A stretch of DNA of 64,000 bases from Sipunculus nudus (taxonomy: Eukaryota; Annelida; Sipuncula; Golfingiida; Sipunculidae), in the NCBI GenBank assembly GCA_026874595.1, contig CM049320.1:9429464-9493463 (forward strand), read 5' to 3'. Of the stretch, positions 49,848-63,185 are shown in pieces. Within the stretch, counting starts at the first letter, position 1, and every line of letters begins with the position of its first letter. A model generated the notes under the pieces. It was not told where the DNA came from, ran no database searches, and saw nothing but the letters and a program-made list of their open reading frames with translations. The position numbers were made by a program, and so were the translations under genes.

Positions 49848-51640
49848 AAATAGTATGCACTCTAATGGCCATACCTTGGACCTTGTCGTTACATAGTCTG
49901 TTGACTCTCTGATACTGTCCGCACATTCGGCTCACAACGGATTCCCAGACCATTTTCTGTGTTTGTATAACTATCAATTGAAAAGCCCAAGCTTTCTAGG
50001 CATATAATTTTGTACTGGAATATCAAAATATTAACATGGACTGTCCTTCAGCTCCCATCAAAGATTCTCTATCTATATTTTCATTGTCAGTATTATCAGT
50101 AGTAGAGCTAATTGAACTCTTCAATACAGAACTGGCTGGTAACCTGGATAAATTAGCACCAACCAAAACCCGTATGATAACTATGGGACCGGATGCGAAT
50201 CAGTATAACAATGTTATTTGCGAGGAAAAACAACGTAGTAGACAGGCAGAAAGGCTGTGGCGTTAAATTGGCCTCACATCCACACACCTATGTTCATGGA
50301 ACGTAGAGCTGAGGTCACTGCTTATATAAATCAGGCCAAAATCACACACTACAAATCCGCTATTTCCGATTCCATGGTTGATACAAAAAGTATTCGACAT
50401 CCTGCTTGGTAGGTATGACAGTAACCTCTACCAAAAGGCAAAACTCCGGCATAGCTAAATTGAATATTTAGTGACTTTTTGGAGAGCATATAACAAACAT
50501 CAGTGGTTACATTGAAATTGACTCAAATTGCATTTTTTTGGTGACACTCCAGCGGTTGATTGCTCACTGTGTAGCTTAAAAACTGTCCCTTGAAAAAGCC
50601 AAACCTAGATTCAGACATACTAAGGAACTTTCACCCTGTTTCAAATTAAGCTTTGTCTAAAATTTCTTGGAAAAACCTGTTGTATTAACAAGGAAGCTGT
50701 GTTGCTGGTGCTATTGGATTTATCAGTTGCATTTGACACCTTTGATTATTCTTTCCTATTAAAGACTCTTCAGTTTCTTGGTATAAGATGCACTGTTTTT
50801 CAGTGGTTTACTTCATATCTTGTAAATCGTCAGCAAAAGATCATAGTTAGTGGAGAAAAATCCTAAGCCATAAGATTGGATTGTGGTGTACCTCAGGGAT
50901 CAGTGCTCGACAGGCGCTCTTCACTATTTGTACATCATCCTTTGGCAATCTAATACGTGGCCTTGCCATTAAATATCACCTTTACGCAGATGATTCTCAT
51001 TAATGGATCACCTTTAAGGCCGATGGATAAAACAACACCATCACTTACAGGGAAACCTGTGTGGAAGCTGTACATGCATGGATGCGGCAATTTAGTCTGA
51101 AAATGAATAATGACAAAACCGCGCTTTTTTATAATTTCCTCCAAACAAATAAACAGCAAGTCAGTCTCTCATGCTTCTTATTAAGTTGGTTACCAGAGTA
51201 TATTAGCTTCAGCCAGAAATATTGGCGTCAAAATGGATTGACACGCGTCAATGGAGTACAGAACATACTACTAACAGCAAGAATTCTTACCGGCAATGCA
51301 AAACATAAACATATTTCACCAATGCTCTTCTTTCCCCGTTGGTTGCCGATACAGCAAAGAGTAAAATATAAGATACTCGTTCTTTTGTTTAAAGCAATGA
51401 GCAACATGGCTCCAATGTATCTACAAGAACTTCTCAGTCATCATATTTCAGTCAGAGGATTACGCTTAAATGACCACAATTTATTATATATGCCATTTAC
51501 AAAATCGTCATTAATACACAACAGGGCAATCAGCTGTGCTGGTCTTGGACCCTTGAACTGTCTACGCAACACATTGAGAATCTGTTCTTACTTTATAGAA
51601 ATTAAAATCAAATTAAAAAAATCACCTATTTGCTGAGTTC
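49848..51640 (+). mobile_element. Degenerate non-LTR retrotransposon (CR1/L2-like LINE)
   Basis: In order: the end of an endonuclease domain (SNGHTLDLVVT, then SDH-like), a linker typical of these LINEs (LFNTELAGNLDKLAPTKTRMIT, 50,110-50,190), RT motifs LLVLLDLSVAFDTFD and WFTSYLVNRQQK (about 50,700-50,850), GVPQGSVL (50,888) and a YADD box at about 50,985. A C-terminal part follows (LPIQQRVKYKILVLLFKAM, ...GLGPLNCLRNTLR). Several stops and frame changes make it inactive. The 5' end and 3' tail were not delimited. Confidence 0.8.
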
Positions 51641-53099
51641 TACTACTCTAGTCATTTACACTAAATGGAACCTGGCCATTTTAACTATCTTAGATTTTTT
51701 AAATTCAGAATCCATTGGATTGTCTGATGTAGTATTATTGCTTATACTAAATAATTATTAAATTATCTTTGTTATATGTATCAGCGTCTTAAAGCATGCA
51801 TAGCATGGATTTTACGCTTTATAAAATAAATTAGTAGTAGAACTATTAGTACTAGAATTATTCGTTGGTATTGTGGCAGTAAAACAAGAATCCTGACGGA
51901 GTTTATGACGATCTCTTGGTCCTAATACACAACTCTCTGAGATGCAAAACTCTTAATGCGCATATATCTATTTTATTCCATTTTTAATTAAATAATGAAT
52001 TAAAATCTCGTCTTCTGTTGTCATAAAATGGATAAGACTGAATAGAACCTTAATAAAATTATCTGTGGTAAAATATTAGAACTCTGATGATGCAACTATA
52101 CAACCATTCACTAATGTTTAGATCTCAGCATATGTCATAATCCCATTCCCTTCAACAATGGACTAAACTACTTAATATGAATATCATACCTGAGCCTAAT
52201 GTGGATGGAAAAAAACTAAGACTATAAACACAATAAATTTATTTTTAGTTCTGTATTCACTTATAAAGCATATTTTATCTGGCCAATCAAAAATATAAAA
52301 TACGCTACTTAGCACTGATGCCGTTAAGCCGCGTTTATGATAATTTGTTTTATTAATCGTACGGAAAAGGATAATATCTGTCCTTAAAATTGTTTCTGAG
52401 TTAACTTGTAAACAGATATTCATTGGCTGAAATTATTCATAAGTTTATCCATTGGGGAGAAAAGAGCTTGAAAGAAAAGAAGTCAATGAAGTTTAAAAAC
52501 GAGCTAGGTATATATATATATATATGAACTAGGTTTATTACTAGACAGGCATTCTAAAGACCATTAAAGAAACAGAATACCGCAGCTTTATATTAAGGGG
52601 TTTGATATGATAACATTGAGGTAATACACACTACTGTCATTTGTGATTACCATGGCATATGATTTTATAGATAAAGATGAATAACGATACCCGGTAAAAT
52701 CTGGCAGGTGCGTTCCACTTTCCAAATTTAACGTATTTTAACCATATTCATTATTTAATTTTAAACTTCCTCCAGCGTCATTAGCATTTTGTAAAATTCC
52801 ATGAACATTCCAGTGTATTGTCGCCTGAAATCGTATATTTTCTTAAGTCGTTAATTATTTTTATTGAGCGCAGGTACAGTCGAAACATATACCTGAAAAT
52901 AAATGTTATTCTTACGCTGTAACGGTTAAGTGGAAACTGGACGCAAGGTATTAGCTTTAGGTGACACCCAAGATGTAACTGGGTCCATCTGTTGATTCAT
53001 TAGGTATACTTATTCATAAGCCATTGTAGCAGGTCTTGGCCTTAGGTCAGACAAGTAAATTAAAACTGAGATTATACAGTATACTGCAGATGTTTGAAG
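51641..53099. other. Intergenic, no gene seen
   Basis: AT-rich, with a short (TA)n tract near 52,508. Nothing else noticed. Confidence 0.5.
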
Positions 53100-54520
53100 A
53101 GTTCAGAGGGTATATTACATGGGTGGCGATGCTATACTGTTGCCAGGATTACTTTTATTATATAAGAATTATGGGGACACTTGCGTGAAGAGAGACTTCC
53201 GCAGTACCGGTATAATGCGTTTGCCGATGTCGCAAGGGTTGTTTTTAATATATAAGAATAAAGGAGTCACCAGCGTTGACGAGATTCAACAATTCATATG
53301 TATAGGAAGTGTGGGGATAACATGTTGTTTCCTTTATAGATTAATATCGCCGAGATCTTGGATAATGGCCGTGTCAGGGTTAATTTTTATATATAAGAAT
53401 TAAGGCGACACCAGCCTGAAGCGATATATAAGTGATTCATGCATAGTAAGTGTAGCGATGTCATGCTGTCATTCTTGTCAAGAGGTCATTCTAATATGTA
53501 AGAATTAAGGCGATATCAGGGTGGATGGATAAAAAACAGCCAATAATGTGTATTAGAAATGTGGCCTCACCATGATATTTCTTGTAAAAAAGGATAGCAT
53601 CACTATCTTGAAATAATGGCAATGTCATGGGTTAATTGTAGTATATATTATAAAAGATTAAGGGGACCAAAGCTTTGATCGATATTTTAACAATCCTGTT
53701 GTATAATAAGTTTGGTGATATCATGAGTTTGCCTTGGAAGTGAGGCGACATCTTGTACTTCCTGTAAAGATTGATAACATCATGATCTTTAAGAATGTCA
53801 TTGTTATTTTGAAGGGCTCCTCAATATATTTCTATTTAAGAATAAAGGCGACATCACTGTGCATGTCTATTAATTTAACAAGCGACTACTCGTACCCAAT
53901 GTGTTTTGCATATCCAGCTATCAGGAAACAAAAGTTAATGTGGGAAATTCGGCGCGATATCATTATAACACCTGCTTATCCTTAATTAAATTCCTAAATA
54001 CGGTCTTAAGCTTTATCGTCTGTCCGAATTAGCAAAATGTTGATTCCGGCTATAAAAAAAGAATTACGGTGCGACATGAATGCAAGGAGATCTAAAAAGC
54101 CAGAGATAAAATAAGAACATTTGTTATGAAATAACGACATTCATTTTGTTTGTAATGCGACTGCTTTTATTTGCTAGGTAAAATAGGTTATACATTATTT
54201 TCTCCAAAATTAGGGAGATATATATATTATTACATAAAGTTATATGACGATGTCGCCCTAATTCTTAAATAGATTTTGTAAACTGATGGCGACAGCGTCT
54301 TTATTGTCCAAGGTCATAGGACAACAGAAATAAGGCGACATTTCTCCTATAAATAGCTTTATAATTTCTTTTTTAAACGAAAAAAAAGAAAAGTTATTTT
54401 CATATGTTTGCCTATACAATTTTTCCATTTTCCATGTGAGAAAAAGGCAAAGATTTACAATATCTACATATATAATTTAAATGTCCCCTTAATTCCTGTT
54501 GTCGCCTTAACTCTGGTCAT
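53100..54520. repeat. Dispersed-tandem array of TATAAGAATTAAGGCGACA-like units
   Basis: The phrase TATAAGAATTAAGGCGACA and variants recurs on the + strand near 53,160, 53,255, 53,390, 53,500, 53,650 and 53,830 (spacing about 95-180 bp). It recurs inverted near 54,250 and twice near 54,485-54,520. GCGATGTC/TGGCGACA phrases sit between. A 94-codon frame (53,119-53,403) simply translates repeat units (YKN... three times). Confidence 0.6.
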
Positions 54521-54604
54521 GGTCTTTACGGCAGGCTTCCGGTACCGAAATCACTATCAGGTCCAGAAGCGTACATGATCAGAAAAAAAAATCACTAAAA
54601 TTTT

Positions 54605-55265
54605 CAACACTCGCTACTCGATGCAGAGACATACCTGGTTGCAGTCAAGAGCCTAGATGTTTCCCTGGACCTCAAACTTGAAAACTCAGCCCGTACAGAA
54701 AGCCAAACTACCCTCCCATGTTTATAAAAATAAATTAGAATACCTACGGTTGTTATTCGAAACATATCTGCGGCAATTAACAAACGCCCCCGAAGACGCT
54801 ACCGGAAAAAAACTGAGACAGAAATATTATTTGGTTTAACCCCACCATACAATGCTATCGTAAAGTCAAACGTCGGCAAAATCTATCAGAAACTTGTATA
54901 AACACTTTTTCTAAATAATCACACATTCAAAAAATATTCAACAACAGAAATCTGAAAATCAGCTATTTTCCATGAAGAACGTGAAATCAATAATCAGAAT
55001 CCGCGATGCAATAAAATCTTAAAACCAACAAAAAGAATCCACGCTATGCAACAGCCATGCAAAATCTGATTGCCCTCTCAATGGAAAATGCCGAGTACGG
55101 CCATTGTCTACCAAGCAGATGTACAGAGCAACGGGACAGTTAACACGTAGATTGGCACGACTAGAGGCCCGTTTTAACAAAGGTATTACAAAAACAACAA
55201 ATTTTTCAATACAGGACCAATTAAACGAAACAAAAACAAAAGACAAACAACAAAGTTTCACTATC
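54605..55265 (+). mobile_element. Penelope-like / GIY-YIG-type retroelement relic
   Basis: Across several frames the translation follows the C-terminal layout of elements with RRRRKK...WFNPPY...NVGK, then a Cys-containing NCPLNGKC-like block and a GIY-YIG-like FxxRY tail: RPRRRYRKK with LTPPYNAIVKSNVGKIYQKL (about 54,790-54,897), then SDCPLNGKC (about 55,066) and ARFNKGITK. Only a fragment; no RT core is visible. Confidence 0.5.
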
Positions 55266-56682
55266 ACCTAGTCTATAACCCAGCACACAAACACATTTAT
55301 GACTTCTGCACATCAGTAAAACTTGTAAATAATAATCGGGCACATCTGGCACATTAAGTCAAAACAGGCTTGACAATTGTCGGGCGGACACCCCGCCATG
55401 ACGGACAAAGCCGGTCGTGTGATTATCATACATTACAGACAAGCGTTCCTGTGCATTTTAAGGTTTCAAAAAAGTTATTTTCCTTGACTGATTATAGGGA
55501 ATCAATGTTAGGATTCAGAAATAATGGCCCAGTATATACATTAAATAACTCAAACAGATTATGATGGTCATTTTCTACATTTTGCATACTTTTTGCCACC
55601 ACAATTACATATGAGGGAAGCCAGGAACAGACACACTGAGAACAGACACATTGGGACTATGTTAACTAACACACAGAACCATAACAAAAGATGGATATTG
55701 TAAGGCCATGTGCTGTGATGGTATCGCAATAATATGCGTATTATATCACAATATTATGTCAAACTAGTTGGAAAAAATATGCTTCCGAGTTTTAAATATT
55801 TAAAGGTTAGACTTTGAGGCTGAAACTTTCAAGTCGACGTCGTCATCACGGAACTTTGGTGATGTAATTCTTATATTGGCTACAAATCCTTTACTGTTTT
55901 CAATATGAGTGTGTGTGACCATATCTCTGCAGAAACGAGAAATTTTGTCAATATGTTGAAGCGGAGATCGAATCGAGATACTTATACACAGGTGCAAAAC
56001 ACTGAAGATCAAAATATCCATAACATTGATAACAAAGCTTCCCTTTACAGAGTAACCGATCGTATCGCGGTTTAGGATACCACTTAAATAAGACGCAAAG
56101 CGACAAAGCGTTTGACAATCTTATAGTAAATCATTAGTTGGCTATAGTTATCGTCGAGATCTCTTTTCGGTGAATTCCAATATTAATGTTCTGTAATGTA
56201 ATTTAACGATATACATATTGATAAAATGATATTTTACCATTTATTGTGCGGTGGACTTCGCAGCGAAGTGTGCCGTGTCTGTAGATCAGGTTTGTTACCA
56301 GAATTTTTAACTTTCAATCTAATAATAAAGGCAGGTAAAATAGAGTATCTGCATCGCTTGTTACATCTGGCCTTTCATTATCTAACCGGCCATAAGTTAT
56401 ATTAAAAGTTATTATATATATATTGAAAGAGTCACTTATGGTCATTTAGATCTTTTAACTTCCACGGCTTAGCACCATGATGACTATGATGCCAAACAAT
56501 GTCTATCATCACCTGGAATTTATATAGTTAATTTTTTTCCGATGCCATAAAGAATATAATGAAGTTGAAGTGAAATATCTATTAAAAAAGAACACAAATT
56601 CAAGTATCACGTTTTGCCGGTCTTGCCAAATGAACCCGAGCACCTACAATAGAGTAGACATATATATATATATATATATGTG

Positions 56683-56723
<41 letters not shown>

Positions 56724-58286
56724 TGAAATAATTCTGTCAATCTTAGGGATAACAAGCATACAATTTCATATTGCATTTTTAACCTGTATTGTCATTGAAT
56801 CAATAATGAAAGTGGTGTGTAAATTTATCCATTTTTTAAAATAGGAGATTGTGTTTTATCTATTTACCTTCGGCCTGTGGATGCCACGGGGTGTTGTTCA
56901 GAAAAAAAAGTTTCATTGTCACCTGGACGCCATAGGTAGAATAACAAGTAGTTTTCTTGTCAATATTGTTACAAAATCGTATATATGCAGATGCTTATTA
57001 TAAATATAACATCTGTTGTTAAAATGAATAGAAATACTACTACTTTAACACCTTAAAGAGGATAATGTACTTATAATGTATTTTAATGAACATTTTCTGG
57101 TCAGAAAGTTGTTTACTTCGGTTTTCACATTATTTTGCGGTTTATCGTGCGCTAGATAATTAAAGTAAACGAATACATGCGGTTCGGGGAAACCCCCAAG
57201 GGCGGGGGTGTTCTGAGAGAGTAGTCCAAGTTTCGGGGAGTCCCGTACTCATCCGCAGGGTTACTTTGTGCAGAACGGAATGCTGGTTCAATATTTTGCT
57301 GGTTATATATTGGTCATAATATTACAAAATGGTCTGATCACGTTATAGCGTGTACCAAACGCGATGAAAAGCCTCCGCGTTCCCTCAAACCCATTATTTA
57401 TTGAAAAGGGTCAAACTGGTACCCGTTCAACTTCGACGCCGCAGACAGAAAACTGTCCTTAAAACGGATAGCATCTAGGACGAGTTTTGCCTGATCAACA
57501 ATGTTTGTGTGTATTCTCCCAAGCAATTCATATGATTTCTATGTATTTCGATGAACATATATATAAAGAATGGGACATTGACAAAAATTTGTATTTAGAC
57601 GGGTCAGTGAAATTAATATAAGGATGTCAAACCAGCCGTATTTGATTTACAGACCTCAGTGCTTTCATTATCTACGCAAAGGAAGGTGTTTGTTTGTATG
57701 TACCCATGCAATATCACTGCTTTTAGTCCCTCCCTTTTGCCAGTATTTTGCAGATGTGACCTAACTTACTATGTTACTATGGTAAATAAACTAGGTTGCA
57801 GAAGCCTTTAGATTACAGTGTCCTTTAAAATCGTAAATAAGTAATCGATCGTATCGCGTTGAATGACACTGATTTTGCATATACCATATATTGATCGTTA
57901 AAACGTGAGTAAATAGGATTTACTCAATTTAAATCTTATTGTAAGGGCAGTTCAAATACAGTATATAATTAGTTTGTTTATTTGTCAGTAAGTATCTACC
58001 TGCTGTTAACAGGCTTGTAGTCAAACCAAAGATATCAGGGATTACCAAGAGATTTGTAATTTGGATATGCCTTAATGCTACCAAGGCGTAAGACTTCACA
58101 GTACCTCGCAGTACATTAATTGATATGACTATATATAATTATTAAATTTAGTAGATCACATTGGTGTATAAGAATTGTCTAACTGTGTGACGTCACCCTT
58201 TGTCCAAGTGACCTCATGAAAAAAATCAGTGATTTCATCGGCCGGATTATCATTTGCACAAGATGGAAAAAATAAATTATTCTTAA
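55266..58286. other. Intergenic, low-complexity islands only
   Basis: Contains a (TA)n tract at about 56,661-56,720 and two copies of GTAAYCGATCGTATCGCG (56,052 and 57,841). No coding sequence is supported. Confidence 0.5.
56661..56720. repeat. (TA)n microsatellite
   Basis: Two TA runs separated by a TGTATT interruption. Confidence 0.9.
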
Positions 58287-58989
58287 TGTTACACCAGGCA
58301 AAATGTGAACGTCCAGGTTCATGTAAGATAATACAAACTGACTGAACTCATACATATGTACACTTTAAAAAGGAAAAAGCCAGTGTTAACCAAACAATAA
58401 TATATTAAAAAATACTGACATTCTTTACACCAGTAATGAATATAATCACATAAATACACAGAGTCCAATCGTCATGGCAAACATCAGACGAGACACGTGT
58501 GCTCTCTAATAACTTAACTGCTCTGAAATTAACATCTAATGAGACACGTGTGTCCACTAACTAACTATCTCACGCTATCATCTAAACATTAAACTCCATA
58601 TTAATGTATATTAAATCATCAAAACAATCACCTGGCTATTATCCCTTCTATAATATGTAACACAATAGCTAAGTAACAGCTCTCTGTTGACATTACTCCC
58701 CCTTTTAAAGAAAATACACAGTATTTTCTCGATACGCAATATCGAACCATTACAAGGTATGTGAAGACATTATACAATATTGATCCATTACAGGTTATTT
58801 GAAAACATTATAAAATACTGATCCATTACAGGTTATGTGAAACGATTATATAAACATATCTATATACACTGTCTTAACAAAGATAAATCTGCTTAAAAAG
58901 TATGGTCCATGGTTTAGTTTACCAGAAACAGTCTGTATCTCAAATCTTAACTCTTGCAGCACTAAATCCCATCTCATTACTCTCTTGTT
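58287..58989 (-). mobile_element. Truncated gypsy-like element: LTR, purine tract and RNase H scrap
   Basis: 58,287-58,692 begins TGTTAC and ends TTGACA, the inverted ends of an LTR in minus orientation. It contains two GAGACACGTGTG phrases. Next to it lies CTCCCCCTTTTAAAG, i.e. a sense polypurine tract. After ~40-bp tandem repeats (58,733-58,850), the minus strand reads NKRVMRWDLVLQELRFEIQ and GKLNHGPYFLSR (58,989-58,885), the end of gypsy RNase H. The integrase is deleted, so the element is a relic. Confidence 0.65.
58733..58850. repeat. ~44-bp tandem repeat, three copies
   Basis: Unit contains ATATTGATCCATTACAGG and TTATTTGAAAACATTATA. It lies between the purine tract and RNase H scrap of the gypsy relic. 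Confidence 0.7.
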
Positions 58990-60950
58990 CAGCATAATGC
59001 TACCATAGTACCAAGGTCAGCTTATATTACCACATACAAGGTATAGCTCACACAGCCTGTATTCTGATCTGATCATGGACATTTTTCCTTAGGCCGATAA
59101 GTGTCAGCGGCTTGGATACGTTCTGGATCTCATATATATTGGTATCAGTCTTGATTGAGATTCCATGATCACTATATTAGTCTTAGTCTCATATCCACCG
59201 ATCCCAAATACCTTACCGTTTTACTTTAATCAGCAGTTAGATATAACGTACAGGATTCATCTTACTTTTAACGGTTTAGCTTAGTCCAATATTGTTTGTT
59301 CATTTAGCTCGTACTGTGTCGTATAATACCAATAAAGTGCATGTTTATTCTGTTATGAACTTATGCTCGAACCTCAGTTTGATAACGGCGAAATGTGTAT
59401 CATTTTTAGCTGCCTAAAATTCATATGAGCCATACCGATGGGCCTTTTGTTCCAGTTTACGGGACATTGTACCTGTATGGGCTTAAGCCTAAAGTAAGCT
59501 CCAAGGTGGCTTAAGCCCAGAAAACAGGCATCGTTATCTGTGGACTGATGGAACATCGTGGTCCAGAAATATTGTGTTTTGGGGGACGGAACATGCCTAT
59601 CAATATTTACCGCTACAGTTATAGCATTTTTATAATGGACAGGCCCCTGATTGCTCACTTCAACAATTCCACGCTAAGGACCTTGCGTGTGTGGTATATA
59701 TCAATATTTAATAACCATGGATAAAAAAAAGTTGCAATTATATGCAGACTACTACTAAAGAAGATGAAATAAATGAGTCCTCAGCACAGACGAAGGCCGA
59801 TATTGTGATATAAGTCTGTAGCGTCCTTGACAACCAAATGTGAGAACATTTAAGAAACAGTGACAGTTTCATAATTTTAGTAAACAATGCCTAAAATAGC
59901 CCATACATAAAAAATATGTTCGTTCCCTCGCTTATTTTTATGTATGGACTATTTTATCCGTGTCCATGGCTATATGATATGTCACGTCACTCACATGCAT
60001 TGTCAAAATATGTGTGTTACTATCTTTCTGCCTCATTACAAAACAAGATGTGGCCACATTTACTGGTCATTTTTGTTGTAAGATGATGTTTATAAAGCAG
60101 TTAAACGAATATAATAATAATCATTTATAATAAGATCTTTGGTGATACGCGCAATTGACGTCCACCGATCGATTGGTTTCAAATGCGTCATTTTCGGGCT
60201 AATGCAAGTCTATGCAAAAACAACGTTATTGCAACAGACTGAAATCTCGGGCTTGCCTAAGTCGGGTTTCCCGTGGGTGGCCTTTCGTCATGTACATTCA
60301 TTTTGCAACATGGCCCTCCAATCCAGTTTAATTGTTTAAAAAAAGAACTGAAAAGGGCAGAAAGGGAGATTGTTATGCGGTTGTGACTGAAAGAGAAGTG
60401 TAAGTTGTCAGATACGGCGCGTTGATTTTGTTCTTTCGAGGTGCAGGCCAGGGTGTGGCTAAACGATTACGTTTGAAACGGATGCTGGTTCAATAATAAT
60501 GTATTTCCGTTAATCTGTGTCACCAACATGTCATAAAGTAATTTGAAATTATATCCAAAACCAAAAATATTGGAATCACACCTTTAATAGCTGTTATGTT
60601 CTTTGGAATCTAACTTATTCAAAGAAGGACCATTGATCTGTGAAATGAAATCAGAAGCAAACCAAATATGCCCCTTTTGTGTGCGATCCGCTAGGATTCG
60701 TCATATAGCACATCAAAAAATATATCGTTGGTATAATATAAGGCTATAATGGTCAAATGCCCTATCTCCTGTAGTGCATTGAGGACCTAGAAACGTAATG
60801 GACAATAAATCTGTTTTAAGGTCAGTTTAATATTTAGTTTGAATATTTAAAGTTCTGTGGTTCCGGGTGAGGATATTTATGTCATGCCGACGTCATAATA
60901 TCATAATGCACCTAGGATAAAATATTTAAAACAAATTGTTTTCCAAAAAG
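58990..60950. other. Intergenic, no gene seen
   Basis: A 94-codon minus-strand frame (59,658-59,374) spans a GGCTTAAGCC-containing palindromic stretch and has no family resemblance. Otherwise unique AT-rich sequence. Confidence 0.5.
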
Positions 60951-60954
60951 CAAA

Positions 60955-61030
60955 AAGCCTTAATCCACTGTGCGGCAGCCGCACTGGAAATCGGAAGATC
61001 GTGGGTTCGAATCCCAATGGCAGTGAACCA
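60955..61030 (+). repeat. tRNA-derived SINE head (box B)
   Basis: GGGTTCGAATCCC (about 61,004-61,016) is a perfect Pol III box B inside a TψC-like stem-loop, preceded by GCGGCAGCCGCACTGG. The 5' half does not fold as a tRNA, so this is a SINE fragment or tRNA pseudogene. Confidence 0.45.
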
Positions 61031-61096
61031 CTTTTCTGTGTATACCCTTTCCATATATAAAACAATGAACCAGCATGGCTATTCATACATCTTTAT

Positions 61097-61130
61097 ATTT
61101 ATATATATATATATTATATATATATATATT
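61097..61130. repeat. (TA)n microsatellite
   Basis: Short TA runs following the SINE head. Confidence 0.85.
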
Positions 61131-63185
61131 CAAGTTACTGGACCGTAGAATTTGCTAACGCTTTTGCAGCAGGGTGTGCCGTACCGGCTGATCACTTATT
61201 ATGCATATACTAGGTGATAAACCAGGTTACCGGTTTAATGTTTTTCAGTGAATGATGTCTCAATAGGATATGTATCTTTCCATTTATTTTGTGGTACTGT
61301 GCTCTTGACACGATATTCATATATTGGTTAATGAAATAAAGAAAGAAACGGAAATATGCATACCTCGTTAGTAGCAGAGGAGGACCCAGGGGAGTCTAGG
61401 AGTCTATATCCCCTTTTCAGCCGCCGCAATCTTTTAAATGGCTTCAGACCAATGTTTGAAGCGTGGGTCATATTTCTGGTCTAACATGTTTAAATATGTC
61501 ACTGAGAATAGCCGATATTCGTATGCACAATAATCCTTAATCCTTCACCAGAGGCAACCACACAGGCAATACGGTCTTTGCCGAAGGCTGTCAGGTCTTT
61601 TTTAGTGGTAACCTCCACGCAATGGTGAGGACAAAGTGGATCGAATTCCTTTTATACGTTTTAGATTCTCTCAATGCATATCCGCCACATACACAAGCAG
61701 ACCACAATAAACGCCAGAAGTAGCATAAATTTAAAGCCATATATTTAGTCCACTTCAAGGAAGTTCCATATTCACTGCTAACCCAAACAAAAGGAACCTG
61801 TTATAAACAGAAAGGGAAGTCTGTAAAGAAAGTTCAATGTGTAGTCCAAATTTTCTTTCTTTCGCGTACAGCGGCTGACATCTTTAACGTAGATAACTGG
61901 AATTTGAGCTTGTTTTTATAGAGCAAATCCCCCAAAATTGGGCCTAAACAGTTCAGTTTTTATATTTGTGTAGACACGTTTATCATACATTCATAGTAAA
62001 ATAATAACGTTTTATTCCAAAATATATTAGAAAGTAAATTTCATTCAGCAATATATTTTTCTACAGTCTATTATGCATATATTCAACTGTGGCGCCAGGT
62101 AGTGAACAAATAAGAAAAATGATTTTCTACAATAACAGTAATACAGAAAGAGTAAAAAATAAAATACAGAAAATCTTTAAGGTGTCTGGATTTAAAAACA
62201 CGGAAATAAACCAGATGAAATATAGCTTAAAGTCATATGTCAAATATAGGCCACACTCACCAAACCACTCAACGTTGTAAGAAAACATGCTGAAGAGTCT
62301 TAGATAAGTTACAATAATCTTAAATCTTGGTTTGTTTGGGCTATATTGAAAATGTTTATGCACATATAACAACGCTTATATCATGATTGTGATAACATGT
62401 GAAACACATCATTCGGATATGGATGATGTAGAATGACTCAAGATAGCGTTCTTGACAAGAGTTATTCCGTGCACCCCTATTTCCGACAGTATTAGACAGA
62501 ATAAAAAAAAATTAGTATCTCCAGCAGTATGGGAAAACCTTCTATATTAGGACGGAGAGCAACTTGGTTTAACCAAAACAATCCATTATTAAATAATCAT
62601 GGAAGATCCAACGCCTATATATCAGCTATATAAGAGTGTACATCCACAGCCTGAAATGAATAGGTGGTTTTTCCAAAATGCATCATAACTGAGCTCAGAT
62701 TTCGTGTTACAAATAGTCTTTGTAGAAATAACAAGACCAACGGATGTACACTTACAGAAAGCACATTCTGCTATGAATAGAGTAAGTGGATATGATGCCT
62801 TTAGTCAATACGCAACAGGTACATCATTATCTATATTATAACAAAACAGCGTTTGGTAGGATATAAATAGTTGTAAGCCTGTATAGGGATAAACTTGTCA
62901 AATGTTTACCACAAACTCACTACACTTTCATCTGAATGACATGCTAAACGTCAAAGAAGTTCAAGTAATAGGGAGATGTACCCAACTAATCAACACCATA
63001 CCGTAAAGCCAGCTAGAAGGCTAAAGTCCTTTTGATGAACAAAATTGCGTTCACCATTAGGTTAGAAAGTACCCTCATTTTGGCATTTGCAAACAAGTAC
63101 TATGAAATATCAGCTCAAATCGGAGGTACTTCTGTCATGACAAGACAAACAAGGTGACCAATTTGTTGATAGAGCCCTTGTTCTG
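61131..63185. other. Intergenic, no gene seen
   Basis: No recognised coding or structured repeat. The last part may belong to the gypsy relic that follows. Confidence 0.45.

Noticed and set aside
53119-53403. 94-codon open frame
   Set aside because: It translates a repeat array; the same YKN-containing unit appears three times in it.
57181-57260. GC-rich patch (GGGGAAACCCCCAAGGGCGGGGG) resembling structural RNA
   Set aside because: Does not match any rRNA or tRNA core I can recognise; likely a chance palindrome.
59374-59658. 94-codon minus-strand frame
   Set aside because: No recognisable domain, and part of it is a GGCTTAAGCC palindromic stretch.
61004-61016. Functional tRNA gene
   Set aside because: Only the TψC arm/box B is convincing; no acceptor or anticodon stem can be drawn.
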